The notes under the pieces: model-generated
Seen by the model: only the letters and a program-made list of their open reading frames with translations
What the model was told of the DNA's origin: nothing
Database searches by the model: none
Made by a program: the position numbers and the translations under genes
Part shown: positions 14,586-22,906 of the stretch, piece after piece
How positions within the stretch are numbered: the stretch's first letter is position 1
How the letters are laid out: each line of letters begins with the position of its first letter
Assembly: GCA_902806205.1 (NCBI GenBank)
Contig: CADCVR010000029.1
Coordinates: 1-33,421 of the forward strand
Source of the DNA: an uncultured Solirubrobacteraceae bacterium
Lineage (GTDB): Bacteria > Actinomycetota > Thermoleophilia > Solirubrobacterales > Solirubrobacteraceae
Length of the DNA: 33,421 nucleotides
Direction: 5' to 3'

Positions 14586-16274
14586 TCAGACCGTCGTGAC
14601 CGCGCCCTGGGCCGCGGAGCCGACGAGCCTCGCGTACTTCGCCAGCACGCCGGTGCAGTCCGGCGCGGGCGGGGGCTCATAGGCCGCGAGGCGCTCGGCG
14701 ATCGTCGCGTCGTCGAGGTCGACGTCGAGGCGGCCGCCATCGACGTCGAGGGTCACGGTGTCCCCGCCGACGACGGCCGCGATCGGACCGCCGCGTACCG
14801 CCTCGGGCGCCACGTGGCCGCACATGAAGCCGTGGGTGGCGCCGGAGAAGCGGCCGTCGGTGATCAGCGCGACGTCGTCGCCGAGCCCGGCGCCGTTGAC
14901 CGCGGCGGTCACCGCGAGCATCTCGCGCATCCCGGGACCGCCGACGGGGCCCTCGTTGCGGATGACGAGGACGTCACCCGGGGCGATCTGGCCGGCGGTG
15001 ACGGCGACCATCGCCTCCTCCTCGCCCTCGAAGACGCGCGCGGGACCCGCGTGGAGCCGCCGCCCGTGGCCCGCGAGCTTGACGACGCAGCCTTCCGGCG
15101 CGAGGTTGCCGCGCAGGATCGCGATGCCGCCCTCCGGCTTGACGGGGTCCGACAGGGGCCGGACGACCTGCTGGCCTGCCGCCTCGTGCTCCGTGCTCGC
15201 GTGGGTACCGATCGTCCTGCCCGACACGGTGAGCGCGTCGTCGTGCAGGAACCCGCCCTGCTTCAGGCGCGCGAGGATCAGCTCGATGCCGCCGGCGTTG
15301 TGCAGGTCGACCGCGTTGAAGCGCCCGCCGGGCGACAGATCGCAGGTCAGCGGCGTGGAACGCGCGATGCGGTCGAAGTCGTCGATCTCGAGGTCGACGC
15401 CGGCCTCGTTGGCGATGGCGAGCAGGTGGAGCACGGCGTTCGTCGAGCCGCCGGACGTCGCCACGGCGGCGATCGCGTTCTCCAGCGCCTCCCGGGTGAT
15501 GATCTGCCGCGGGGTCAGCCCGCGTCTGAGAACGTCGACGACCAATCGGCCCGCCTCGAAGGCGACCTCGGCCTTGGTCGCGTCGACGGCCGGGACCATC
15601 GCGGCGCCGATCGGAGAGATGCCGAGCACCTCGAGCGCCATCGCCATGGTGTTCGCGGTGAACTGCCCGCCGCAGGCGCCGGGGCCGGGGCTTGCGGCGA
15701 TCTCGATCGCCTTGAGCTCGGCGTCGTCGATCCTCCCCGCGGCGTGGGCGCCGACGGCCTCGAAGACGTCGAGGATCGTCACGTCGCGGCCGTTGTGACG
15801 ACCCGGCAGGATCGAGCCGCCGTAGAGCATGAGGCCCGGGACGTCGAGGCGCGCCAGCGCCATGACCGTGCCCGGAAGCGTCTTGTCGCAGCCGCTGAGG
15901 CAGACGACCGCGTCGAAGAGGTAGCCGCGGGCGGTGAGCTCGATGGAGTCGGCGATGACCTCGCGGGAGACGAGTGACATCTTCATGCCGCTCGTGCCCA
16001 TCGTGATCCCGTCGGAGATCGCGACGGTGTTGAACTCCATGGGAGTGCCGCCGGCGGCACGGATGCCGTCCTTGACCTGCTTGGCCAGCGCGCGCAGGTG
16101 GTAGTTGCACGGCATGGTCTCGATCCACGTCGAGGCCACCCCGACGATCGGCCTGCTCATGGCTTCGTCGTCGAAGCCGATGGCCTGGAAGTACGAGCGC
16201 GCGGCCGCGCGCTGCGGCCCCTCGGTCAGCGTGCGCGACTTGTGCTTGACGTCGAACTCGGTGGCGGTGCTCAC
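14586..16274 (-). CDS. ilvD: Dihydroxy-acid dehydratase
   Basis: This enzyme converts 2,3-dihydroxy-isovalerate and 2,3-dihydroxy-3-methylvalerate to the 2-keto acids of valine, leucine and isoleucine synthesis. At 562 residues it is full length for the IlvD/Edd family. Three cysteines are placed to bind the Fe-S cluster: C56 (MPCNYH), C129 (SGCDK) and C201 (GACGGQFT). The C-terminal signature [21 protein letters not shown] is intact. The start is GTG 16274, with a TAGGCT box 7 nt before it, so the mRNA is probably leaderless. No other branched-chain gene is in the window, so ilvD stands apart from ilvBNC here. Confidence 0.96.
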   Translation of the reverse strand: MSTATEFDVKHKSRTLTEGPQRAAARSYFQAIGFDDEAMSRPIVGVASTWIETMPCNYHLRALAKQVKDGIRAAGGTPMEFNTVAISDGITMGTSGMKMSLVSREVIADSIELTARGYLFDAVVCLSGCDKTLPGTVMALARLDVPGLMLYGGSILPGRHNGRDVTILDVFEAVGAHAAGRIDDAELKAIEIAASPGPGACGGQFTANTMAMALEVLGISPIGAAMVPAVDATKAEVAFEAGRLVVDVLRRGLTPRQIITREALENAIAAVATSGGSTNAVLHLLAIANEAGVDLEIDDFDRIARSTPLTCDLSPGGRFNAVDLHNAGGIELILARLKQGGFLHDDALTVSGRTIGTHASTEHEAAGQQVVRPLSDPVKPEGGIAILRGNLAPEGCVVKLAGHGRRLHAGPARVFEGEEEAMVAVTAGQIAPGDVLVIRNEGPVGGPGMREMLAVTAAVNGAGLGDDVALITDGRFSGATHGFMCGHVAPEAVRGGPIAAVVGGDTVTLDVDGGRLDVDLDDATIAERLAAYEPPPAPDCTGVLAKYARLVGSAAQGAVTTV

Positions 16275-16281
16275 GCGCGCA

Positions 16282-16287
16282 AGCCTA
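16282..16287 (-). promoter_or_regulatory. -10 box for leaderless ilvD
   Basis: The minus strand reads TAGGCT, ending exactly 7 nt before GTG 16274. Transcription would begin at or next to the start codon, and there is no Shine-Dalgarno. Confidence 0.5.
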
Positions 16288-16304
16288 GTGGCAGGCGCGT
16301 CGTT

Positions 16305-16925
16305 TCAGGCCTGCGCGCCGCTGGCCGAGCGGCGATCCTTGGACAGGCGTGCGCGCTCCCACTCCGAGAGGCGCCAGAGATCGCGACGGACCTGCTTGGG
16401 ATCGACCTGCCGCCCCGGGAGGTGCATGTTCGCCGTGGCGATGAGGCGACGCTCGTCGCCCGTCAGTGCCATCCACTTGGCCAGCACGTCGTCGGAGTCC
16501 GGGAGGCGCGCGGAGCCGTAAGGCCGCGTCTCATCGGGGAACTCGACGCAGTACTCGCTGAGCAGCTGGCGGGTCTGCGGCAGGAAGGAGACGATCGGCT
16601 TGTGCGGGTAGACGAGGTAGGCGTACGGCGCGCCCCCGAGCGTCCGGTCGGTTCCGCCCTGCTGCGGTCCGTCGGCGTTGCGGCCCCAGATCCGGACGAA
16701 CCCGAGATCGCGATACATCGCCCACTCCTCGTCGTTCACGCACGACTTGAGCAGCTGGCGCGCCCGTTGCTCGGCGCGGCGCTCGCGGCCCGGGTCGAAG
16801 CCGACGCCCTCGACGTAGGCCCGCCGCGCGCGGCGCTTGTCGAGCTCCTCCTCGATCCGCGGCAGGCACACCTCCCACATGAGCGCGACGATGACGATGG
16901 CGGTGGCGCAGAGCGCGAGCAGCAT
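16305..16925 (-). CDS. Membrane-anchored protein of unknown function
   Basis: The protein is 206 residues. A single N-terminal hydrophobic segment (about 2-20, LLALCATAIVIVALMWEV) anchors it. A charged helical stretch follows (about 24-60), then a globular region with NDEEWAMYRDLGFVRIWG and AYLVYPHKPIVSFLPQT, and a C-terminal LTGDERRLIATANMHLPGR block near 150-172. GAGGAG sits about 6 nt before ATG 16925. A minus-strand 82-residue gene ends 15 nt upstream, so the two probably form a short operon. The block-wise pattern of bulky aromatic residues looks like a conserved family, but I cannot name it. Confidence 0.75.
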   Translation of the reverse strand: MLLALCATAIVIVALMWEVCLPRIEEELDKRRARRAYVEGVGFDPGRERRAEQRARQLLKSCVNDEEWAMYRDLGFVRIWGRNADGPQQGGTDRTLGGAPYAYLVYPHKPIVSFLPQTRQLLSEYCVEFPDETRPYGSARLPDSDDVLAKWMALTGDERRLIATANMHLPGRQVDPKQVRRDLWRLSEWERARLSKDRRSASGAQA

Positions 16926-16940
16926 GTCGGCTCCTCGGGG

Positions 16941-17189
16941 CTAGCAGCCGCCCGCGGCGCGGGGAAAGAAGATGACGCGCTCGGCGCCCGTGGGGATCTC
17001 GGAGAAGTCCTTCACCATCTTGGCCCGGCGCCGGCCACTCGGGCCGGCCTCGGGCACCGCGGCCCACATGCCCGCCTCGAGCTGCTCGCGGAACGCGGCG
17101 ACGAGGCGCTCCTCGTCCTCGCGCACAGCAGGGTCCCCTTCGGTCAGAAGGACTTCGCCGTGCCCCGGCTTCATGCGCAGGAACTTCAT
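16941..17189 (-). CDS. 82-residue protein of unknown function
   Basis: This small soluble protein starts at ATG 17189 (MKFLRMKPGHGEVLLTEGDP) and ends with AERVIFFPRAAGGC. The region before the ATG in the same frame is Arg/Ser/Pro-rich and looks noncoding, so the later start is preferred. A CATACT box lies 9 nt before the ATG, which could make it leaderless or short-leadered. Codon use is typical of the window. It lies 15 nt upstream of the membrane-anchored gene. No family recognised. Confidence 0.6.
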   Translation of the reverse strand: MKFLRMKPGHGEVLLTEGDPAVREDEERLVAAFREQLEAGMWAAVPEAGPSGRRRAKMVKDFSEIPTGAERVIFFPRAAGGC

Positions 17190-17244
17190 CTGCGGGGAAG
17201 TATGACAAAGGGCTTGCAGGCCGGGGCCGGGCCCGGACACCGCG

Positions 17245-18111
17245 TCACGTTCGGTGGCGCAACGGCGTCCGGTCGACGACACCGAGCACGTCGACGGGCC
17301 CGGCTCCGGCCCCGATTTCCCGCAGGCCGCGGCGCACGGCCTCCCCCGCGATGGCTCGCGCGGCGAAGGCCGCCTCATGCAGGGAGAAGCCGTGTGCGAG
17401 GTGGGCGGCCAGCGCGCTGGCGTGCGTGCATCCGGAGCCGTGCGCGGCGCCGTCAGCGTGCCGCGGGCCGGCGATCTCGGTCGTGGACGTGCCGTCGAAG
17501 AGCAGGTCGACGGCGTGGTCGCGGTGTCCGCCCGTCACGACCACCGCGTGAGGACCGAGCCCGTGTATCGCCCGGGCGAGCGCCTCCACCGCTTCCGCGG
17601 CGGGCGGTCGCGCCCCGGTTCGGCCACCCGCCCCGTCGGTCGGCGCACCGGCTCCGGCCAGGACCCGCGCCTCGGGCAGATTCGGCGTCACGACCGTCGC
17701 GCGGGGCAGCAGACGCTCCACGAGGGCCCGGACGGCGTCGCGGTCGAGCAGCCGGGCACCCGACTCGGCGACCATCACGGGGTCGAGCACCACGGGCACG
17801 TCCGCAGGCACCAGATCGAGCGCCTCGGCGACGGCGGCGATGGTGACCACATCGCCGAGCATCCCGAGCTTGACCGCATCGACGCCGAGGTCGTCGACGA
17901 CGGCGCGCACCTGCTCGACGATGAACGCCGGCGGAACGGCGTGAACTCCCGTCACCGCGACGGTGCTCTGCGCCGTGAGCGCCGTCAAGGCACTCGCTCC
18001 GTGGGCGCCGCAGGCGGCGAACGCCTTGAGGTCGGCCTGGACGCCCGCTCCGCCGCCGGAATCCGATCCGGCGATCGTGAGGCAGACGGGCGGGCGGCGG
18101 GCGCGGGACAC
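17245..18111 (-). CDS. thiD: Hydroxymethylpyrimidine/phosphomethylpyrimidine kinase
   Basis: This kinase phosphorylates HMP and HMP-P in thiamine synthesis. The 288-residue protein has the ribokinase-fold hallmarks of Thi[21 protein letters not shown] (about 12-31), [10 protein letters not shown] (about 48-57), [14 protein letters not shown] (about 109-122), and the anion-hole/catalytic motif [10 protein letters not shown] (about 224-233, C228). A Gly/Ala/Pro-rich insertion near 153-172 is longer than usual. The start is placed at GTG 18111, 7 nt after a TAGCCT box; the 25 upstream in-frame residues look noncoding. There is no TPP riboswitch-like sequence upstream and no other thi gene nearby. 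Confidence 0.92.
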   Translation of the reverse strand: MSRARRPPVCLTIAGSDSGGGAGVQADLKAFAACGAHGASALTALTAQSTVAVTGVHAVPPAFIVEQVRAVVDDLGVDAVKLGMLGDVVTIAAVAEALDLVPADVPVVLDPVMVAESGARLLDRDAVRALVERLLPRATVVTPNLPEARVLAGAGAPTDGAGGRTGARPPAAEAVEALARAIHGLGPHAVVVTGGHRDHAVDLLFDGTSTTEIAGPRHADGAAHGSGCTHASALAAHLAHGFSLHEAAFAARAIAGEAVRRGLREIGAGAGPVDVLGVVDRTPLRHRT

Positions 18112-18118
18112 CGCCGGG

Positions 18119-18124
18119 AGGCTA
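18119..18124 (-). promoter_or_regulatory. -10 box for leaderless thiD
   Basis: The minus strand reads TAGCCT, ending 7 nt before GTG 18111, the same spacing as for ilvD and comM. The upstream 26 nt are one copy of an interspersed repeat. Confidence 0.5.
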
Positions 18125-18147
18125 GATGAGTCGCTCCACGGATTCGC
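18122..18147. repeat. 26-nt interspersed repeat, copy 1
   Basis: This stretch matches 31610-31635 at 24 of 26 positions (core gatgagtcgctc, then acggattcgc). It lies in the 131-nt spacer between dprA and thiD and overlaps the thiD -10 box. No other copy was noticed in the window. Confidence 0.5.
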
Positions 18148-18242
18148 GGCCGGGCGATCGACGTCCCGGCCGGCACCCGCGACCACCGATCGCCGCGATC
18201 GCCCCGTGGCACAACCCGTCTCGACGCCCTGACGCCGGGAGC

Positions 18243-19391
18243 TCAGCGGGACACCACCACGTAGCGCCCTCCGCCGGACCGGCGGACCAGGCCATGCCCT
18301 TCGAGCTCGGACAGGCCGAGGAGCGCCGCATCGGCTTCGGCCGGCGTCAGCGCCAGCGCCGCGACGGTGTCGCGGCCGGCGGCCACCGCGTCGAGGAGCA
18401 CGGCGAGGCCCGGGGCGAGCGCCGCGGTGGCCGCCGCGCTTCGGGCTGGTTCCGACGCCCGCTCGAACCCGAGCACCGCATCGAGCACGTCGTCGACCCC
18501 GAGGATCACCGTCGCCCCGTCACGGATCAGGCCGTTGCTGCCCCGCGTGCGCGGGCTCGTCGCCCGCCCCGGCACCGCGGCGACCTCCCGGCCGAGCGCG
18601 CTCGCGAAGTCCGCGGTGATCAGCGATCCGGACTTCTCGGCCCCCTCGACGACGAGCGTGAGCTCGGCCAGGCCGGCGATGATGCGGTTGCGCGCCGGGA
18701 AGCACCAGCGAAACGGCTCGAAGCCCGGAGGCAGCTCGGACACCGCACAAGCCCGGGCCAGGATCTGCTCGTGGAGCCCAGCCTTGCTGCGCGGGTACGC
18801 GACCTCCGCTGCACCCGCCAGCACCGCCACCGTCGCACCGCCGCCCTCCAGCGCCCCGACGTGCGCCGCGCTGTCGATGCCGAGGGCCATGCCGCTGACG
18901 ACGGTCACTCCGGCGCGCGCGAGCCCGCGCCCCAGGGCCCGCGCCATCTCGAGCCCTTCCGGGGATGCGTTGCGGGTCCCGACGATCGCCACGGCGGGGA
19001 CGGTCTCCAGGTCCGTCGCGCCGGCGCCTGCGCCGGCGAGCATGCCGAGCCGTCCGAGCCCGCCCGCGACATGGAGCAGCCGCGGACCACCGGGTCCCGT
19101 CCGCAGCCGGCGGGGGAAGCGCGGGTCGTGCACGCACACGGGCTCGACCCCCGCCCGCTCGCAGGTTCGGAGTGCCGCCGCCGCGTCGAAGGCCTCGCTG
19201 CGCGCGACCAGCTCGAGGCGGTCCTTCCCGCCGAGCGTCTCGACGAGCGCCACGTCGTCGAGGGCGAGAACGTCGCGCAGCGGCCTTCGCTGTTTCCAGA
19301 CCAGGTCGAGGTTCGGCGCGAGGGCGGCCAGCAGCCAGCTGCGCCGCAGGCAGTCCGCACACGTGGCCGTTGCGCCGATCAGGTCGCTCAC
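18243..19391 (-). CDS. dprA: DNA-processing protein DprA
   Basis: DprA binds incoming single-stranded DNA and loads RecA during natural transformation. The 382-residue protein has the Rossmann-like DprA core (about 130-300): AIVGTRNASPEG, SGMALGIDSAAHVGAL, FPARNRIIAGLAELTLVVEG and EKSGSLITADFA. A winged-helix-like C-terminus follows (about 320-382, ending GGGRYVVVSR). The N-terminus carries a CADC pair (about 11-14). The GTG start at 19391 overlaps the comM stop by 4 nt, so translation is coupled to comM. No type IV pilus or ComEC gene is in the window, so competence itself is not shown. Confidence 0.94.
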   Translation of the reverse strand: MSDLIGATATCADCLRRSWLLAALAPNLDLVWKQRRPLRDVLALDDVALVETLGGKDRLELVARSEAFDAAAALRTCERAGVEPVCVHDPRFPRRLRTGPGGPRLLHVAGGLGRLGMLAGAGAGATDLETVPAVAIVGTRNASPEGLEMARALGRGLARAGVTVVSGMALGIDSAAHVGALEGGGATVAVLAGAAEVAYPRSKAGLHEQILARACAVSELPPGFEPFRWCFPARNRIIAGLAELTLVVEGAEKSGSLITADFASALGREVAAVPGRATSPRTRGSNGLIRDGATVILGVDDVLDAVLGFERASEPARSAAATAALAPGLAVLLDAVAAGRDTVAALALTPAEADAALLGLSELEGHGLVRRSGGGRYVVVSR

Positions 19392-20929
19392 GCCGACTCC
19401 GCCTCGGCCACGCCGTCGCGCCGGAGGCCCAGCGCGTGCAGCACGTGCGCCCGGCCGACGGTGTCACTGCCGGCGAGGTCGGCGACCGTCCGTGCGACGC
19501 GCATCACGCGCTGATGCCCGCGGGCGCTGAGGACCCCCCTGTCGTAGTCGCGCCACAGCTCTCGCTCGGCGTCCGGCTCGAGACGGACGAGCCGGCGGAC
19601 CTGCGCGGCGTCCATGTGGGCGTTGCACGTCGCCCGCGAGCCGTCCAGGCGGGCGAGCTGCCGCTCTCGCGCGGCGATCACGCGCTCGCGCTCGCTTGTC
19701 GAGGTGCAGTGCGCCGGACGGCGCAGCTCCTCCGCGGTGGGGCGGGCGACGTGGACCTGCAGGTCGATGCGATCCAGCAGGGGGCCGCTCAGCCGCCGCC
19801 GGTGCCGCGCGAGCTCGGGCTCAGAGCACTGGCAGCGATCCGACCCGAGGTATCCGCAGGGGCAGGGGTTCGTCGCGGCGACGAGCATGATGCGCGTCGG
19901 GTAGATGGCGGTTCGCTGCCCGCGGACGATTGCCACCCGCCCGTCCTCCAAGGGCTGGCGCAGGGCCTCGAGCGCGTCGCGCGAGAACTCCGACAGCTCG
20001 TCGAGGAAGAGGACGCCGTGGTGCGCGAGCGTCGCCTCGCCCGGTACGGGAACGGCGCCGCCCCCGACAAGACCGGATGCGGAGATGTGGTGATGCGGCG
20101 CGCGAAACGGCCGGTCGACGAGCAGCGTGGCCGCGCAGCGCAGGCCGACGACGCTCTGGATGCGGGTCACTTCCAGCGCCTCGGCTCTGCTCAGCGGCGG
20201 CAGGATGCTCGGCAGGCGCCGGGCGAGCATCGTCTTCCCGGTGCCGGGCGGCCCCGTGAACAGCACGTTGTGCCCGCCGGCGGCGGCGATCGTCAGCGAG
20301 CCGAGGACCGACGCGTGCCCACGGACGTCGGCGAGGTCGACGGCCGACGCGGTGGACGCCGCCGGCTGGTCCTCGCGCGCTCGCGGCCCGGCCGCCGCAG
20401 CGGGCGGGGCGTCGACGGGCAGGCCCCGGAGCACCGCCGCAGCCTCCTCGAGGCTGGCGGCGCCGTGGACGGCGACCGCGTCCACCAGCGCCGCCTCGTC
20501 GACCCGTTCGGAGGCGACGACCAGGCCTTCCAACCCGACCTCACGGACGCCCTCCGCCACGGCCAGGACGCCACGGCCGGGCCGGATCGTCCCGCCGAGC
20601 GCGAGCTCCCCGAAGACGGCGAAGCGCTCCAGACGATCAAGCGGGATCTGCCCGCTGGCCGCCAGCACGCCGCAGGCGATCGCGAGGTCGAAGCCCGGGC
20701 CGGACTTGCGTAGGTGCGCGGGCGCCAAATTGACCGTGACCCGCTTGTCGGGGAAGGCGAATCCCGAGTTGAGGATCGCCGCGCGCACCCGCTCACGCGA
20801 CTCGCGCACGGCGCGGTCGCCGAGGCCGACGATCGTGAACGACGGCAGGCCGTTGCGCAGGTCAACTTCGACGGTGACGCGGCGCGGCTCGAGGCCGGCG
20901 AGGGTGAAGGTGCTGACGTGGGCGATCAC
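19388..20929 (-). CDS. comM: ComM/YifB-family Mg-chelatase-like AAA+ ATPase
   Basis: In transformable bacteria ComM is a helicase that drives branch migration of incoming DNA; elsewhere the protein is called YifB. The 513-residue protein has the N-terminal Lon-protease-like domain (about 10-165: GLPSFTIVGLGDRAVRESRE, NLAPAHLRKSGPGFDLAIA). The AAA+ module has Walker A FTGPPGTGKTML and Walker B GVLFLDELSEF. A cysteine-rich NPCPCGY...CQC zinc-type motif follows, then SGPLLDRIDLQV and the C-terminal Mg-chelatase helical domain. GTG 20929 is chosen because a TAGCGT box lies 7 nt before it and conserved sequence begins right after. It forms an operon with dprA. Confidence 0.95.
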   Translation of the reverse strand: MIAHVSTFTLAGLEPRRVTVEVDLRNGLPSFTIVGLGDRAVRESRERVRAAILNSGFAFPDKRVTVNLAPAHLRKSGPGFDLAIACGVLAASGQIPLDRLERFAVFGELALGGTIRPGRGVLAVAEGVREVGLEGLVVASERVDEAALVDAVAVHGAASLEEAAAVLRGLPVDAPPAAAAGPRAREDQPAASTASAVDLADVRGHASVLGSLTIAAAGGHNVLFTGPPGTGKTMLARRLPSILPPLSRAEALEVTRIQSVVGLRCAATLLVDRPFRAPHHHISASGLVGGGAVPVPGEATLAHHGVLFLDELSEFSRDALEALRQPLEDGRVAIVRGQRTAIYPTRIMLVAATNPCPCGYLGSDRCQCSEPELARHRRRLSGPLLDRIDLQVHVARPTAEELRRPAHCTSTSERERVIAARERQLARLDGSRATCNAHMDAAQVRRLVRLEPDAERELWRDYDRGVLSARGHQRVMRVARTVADLAGSDTVGRAHVLHALGLRRDGVAEAESA

Positions 20930-20936
20930 GGCGCCG

Positions 20937-20942
20937 ACGCTA
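20937..20942 (-). promoter_or_regulatory. -10 box for leaderless comM
   Basis: The minus strand reads TAGCGT, ending 7 nt before GTG 20929; no Shine-Dalgarno lies between. Confidence 0.5.
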
Positions 20943-20964
20943 GATGCGCCTTGCGTCACGAGAG

Positions 20965-20988
20965 AAGACGTCTTTGCAACGAAAGACG
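20965..20988. promoter_or_regulatory. Palindrome and hairpin between comM and yraN
   Basis: The 199-nt spacer holds AAGACGTCTT (20965-20974, perfect palindrome) overlapping a perfect 7-bp hairpin cgtcttt-gcaacg-aaagacg (20969-20988). Further gaagacg copies follow at once. The cluster sits 23-46 nt upstream of the comM -10 box, where a regulator of comM-dprA could bind. It is not the actinobacterial LexA box as I know it. Confidence 0.35.
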
Positions 20989-21128
20989 CGCAGAAGACGA
21001 ACTCAACCGCCTCGTCGGCCGGCCGCGCACTTTCTGCACGGAGTCGACACACGCCGGTGACGAAGGCGCCGCTGAATTGTGACGAAGCGGTGTTGTCCGG
21101 TGAGACGAGGAGAAGCCAACATCGAGCC

Positions 21129-21506
21129 ATGGCCACCCCGAGGACCGACCCGCGCCACCAGCTCGGCCGCCACGGCGAGCAGCTCGCCGCCCAGCACTTC
21201 GAGCGCCTGGGCTTCACGATCGTCGCGCGGAACCACCGCACCCGTCACGGCGAGCTCGACCTCGTCGCGTTCGACGGCACGGTCCTTGTGTTCGCCGAGG
21301 TCAAGACGCGGCGCAAGGGCGGCGGAAGCCCGTGGGAGAGCCTGCATCTCAAGAAGCGCGCGCAGGTCCGGCGCATGGCCGCGGCGTATCTCAACCAGGT
21401 GCCGGAGCGCCCGCGGGGCAGGACGCTGCGCTTCGACGCCATCGGCGTGATCCTCGGCGCCGACGGGGAGCTCGCCGGCCTCGAGCACCTCGAGGGGGCC
21501 TTCTGA
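21129..21506 (+). CDS. yraN: YraN/UPF0102 family endonuclease-like protein
   Basis: This 125-residue protein has the restriction-endonuclease-like fold of the UPF0102 family, with GRHGEQLAAQHFERLGF at the N-terminus and HGELDLVAFDG followed by FAEVKTRR (the E-x-D and E-x-K catalytic pattern). The family's biological role is unsettled. GAGGAG lies about 15 nt upstream of ATG 21129, further than ideal. yraN commonly follows rnhB on the same strand; here it is inverted and converges on rnhB with a 6-nt gap, while the surrounding cluster stays on the minus strand. Confidence 0.9.
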   Translation: MATPRTDPRHQLGRHGEQLAAQHFERLGFTIVARNHRTRHGELDLVAFDGTVLVFAEVKTRRKGGGSPWESLHLKKRAQVRRMAAAYLNQVPERPRGRTLRFDAIGVILGADGELAGLEHLEGAF

Positions 21507-21512
21507 ATGCCC

Positions 21513-22202
21513 TCACGACGAAAGCTGGCCGTAGGCCATCGAGGCGAAGGACAGGCGGTGGAGCGGCGAGACCCCCTGACGCTGTATGGCGTCGCGGTGC
21601 TCGGGGGTCGAGTAGCCGACGTGCGCGGCGAACTGCCAGCCCGGGTGGCGCTCGTCGGCCCGGTGCATGAAGCGGTCGCGGGAGACCTTGGCGAGGATCG
21701 AGGCGGCGGCGATCGCCGCGCTGGTGGCATCGCCGTCGACGATCGCGCGCTGCTCGCGTTCGAACGGCGGCACCCGGAAGCCGTCGACCAGGCACAGCAC
21801 CTCGCCGGGGTGACCGGCGGTGACGCGCCGGAGCGCGTCGCGCAACGCGTGAAGGTTCGTCCGGTGCAGCCCGCGATCGTCGATGCTCTGCGCGCAGCGC
21901 GAGACGACACAGGCCTTGAAGGCCGTCCGGATGACGACCGGGTAGAGGAGCTCCCGCGTGGCGACCGAGTGCTGCTTGGAGTCGTTGAGCGCGGAGAGCG
22001 CGCGAACCTCGCGCGGGCCGAGCGCATCGAGGTCGAAGAGGACCGCCGCGGCGACGAGCGGGCCGGCCAGGCAGCCGCGCCCCACCTCGTCCGCGCCGGC
22101 GACCCAGCGGACGCCGAGCCGGCGGTCGTGTTGGAAGAGACGCCGGCCCGTGGGCTTCCTGCGGTTCTTGGCGCCGGGCCGAGTCGTGGAGGAAGTGGGC
22201 AC
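21513..22202 (-). CDS. rnhB: Ribonuclease HII
   Basis: RNase HII removes misincorporated ribonucleotides and RNA primers from DNA. The 229-residue protein carries the signature GADEVGRGCLAGPLVAAAV (about 36-54, with the catalytic D-E pair), LNDSKQ, CLVDGF, and ASILAKVSRDRFMH. The first ~30 residues are a basic extension. The start is GTG 22202. It lies 63 nt after the second signal peptidase gene on the same strand, in the classic lepB-rnhB order. Confidence 0.95.
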   Translation of the reverse strand: MPTSSTTRPGAKNRRKPTGRRLFQHDRRLGVRWVAGADEVGRGCLAGPLVAAAVLFDLDALGPREVRALSALNDSKQHSVATRELLYPVVIRTAFKACVVSRCAQSIDDRGLHRTNLHALRDALRRVTAGHPGEVLCLVDGFRVPPFEREQRAIVDGDATSAAIAAASILAKVSRDRFMHRADERHPGWQFAAHVGYSTPEHRDAIQRQGVSPLHRLSFASMAYGQLSS

Positions 22203-22265
22203 CGGGTGTCGGATGATGACGCAGCGCGCGGACGCGGCCCGAGGGAGGGGCGGCGCCTCGGGAAG

Positions 22266-22898
22266 CTACAGCGGGCCGATGCGCTTCGGCGGCCAGTACG
22301 TCGCGAAGGCCTCGCCGATGAGCGAGGCCTCCGGCACGGGTCCCCAGTACCGGGAGTCCTGCGAGCACTGGCGGTTGTCGCCCATCATGAACCAGTGTCC
22401 CGCGGGCACCCGGATCGGCTCGGGGAAGTCCTGGTCGGTTCCGTCCTCGCAGGTGGTTTGGACGAACGGCTCGGTCTGGCGCCTGCCGTTGAGCACGACC
22501 TGCCCGTCGACGACGGCGATCGTGTCGTCCGGCCCGGCGACCACGCGCTTGATGAAGTTCTCCTCCGACTCCCCCCGCGTGGGGCGCCCGCAGGGCTCGC
22601 CCTCCTGCTGCGGCGCACCGCACATGGAGTTGCCGCCGTCGACGAGCTGGTCGTCGGTGGCTCCGGCGGGCGGGTGGAACACCATCACGTCGCCGATCTC
22701 CGGTTCGCCGAACCGCGTACCGATGCGGTTGGTCAGTACCCGCTGGCCGACGGTGAGGGTCGGCACCATCGACACGCTCGGGATCTTGAACGGCTTGACG
22801 AGGAACGCCTGGATCGCGAGGGCCATGCCGATGGCCACGATCAGGATGACGACGAGCTCGACGAACGACCCGGCGGAAGACTTCTGGGCGCTGGCCAT
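22266..22898 (-). CDS. lepB: Type I signal peptidase, second tandem copy
   Basis: This enzyme cleaves signal peptides from exported proteins at the outer face of the membrane. The 210-residue protein has one N-terminal membrane segment (about 12-34), the catalytic serine S43 in SVSMVPTL, and the catalytic lysine K117 in FIKRVVAGPDD. The late boxes GHWFMMGDNR and DSRYWGPVP are intact. Four cysteines in the external domain (C93 and C103 in a MCGAPQQEGEPC stretch, then TTCEDG and RQCSQDS) are shared with the adjacent paralogue. ATG 22898 is 8 nt from the stop of the first copy, so the pair is cotranscribed. Confidence 0.93.
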   Translation of the reverse strand: MASAQKSSAGSFVELVVILIVAIGMALAIQAFLVKPFKIPSVSMVPTLTVGQRVLTNRIGTRFGEPEIGDVMVFHPPAGATDDQLVDGGNSMCGAPQQEGEPCGRPTRGESEENFIKRVVAGPDDTIAVVDGQVVLNGRRQTEPFVQTTCEDGTDQDFPEPIRVPAGHWFMMGDNRQCSQDSRYWGPVPEASLIGEAFATYWPPKRIGPL

Positions 22899-22906
22899 GC
22901 GGCGGA

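Noticed and set aside
18112-18242. TPP riboswitch ahead of thiD
   Set aside because: No conserved TPP-box sequence is present and the promoter lies 7 nt from the start codon, leaving no leader.
20941-20990. LexA (SOS) box upstream of comM
   Set aside because: The palindrome AAGACGTCTT does not match the actinobacterial GAAC-N4-GTTC-type site.
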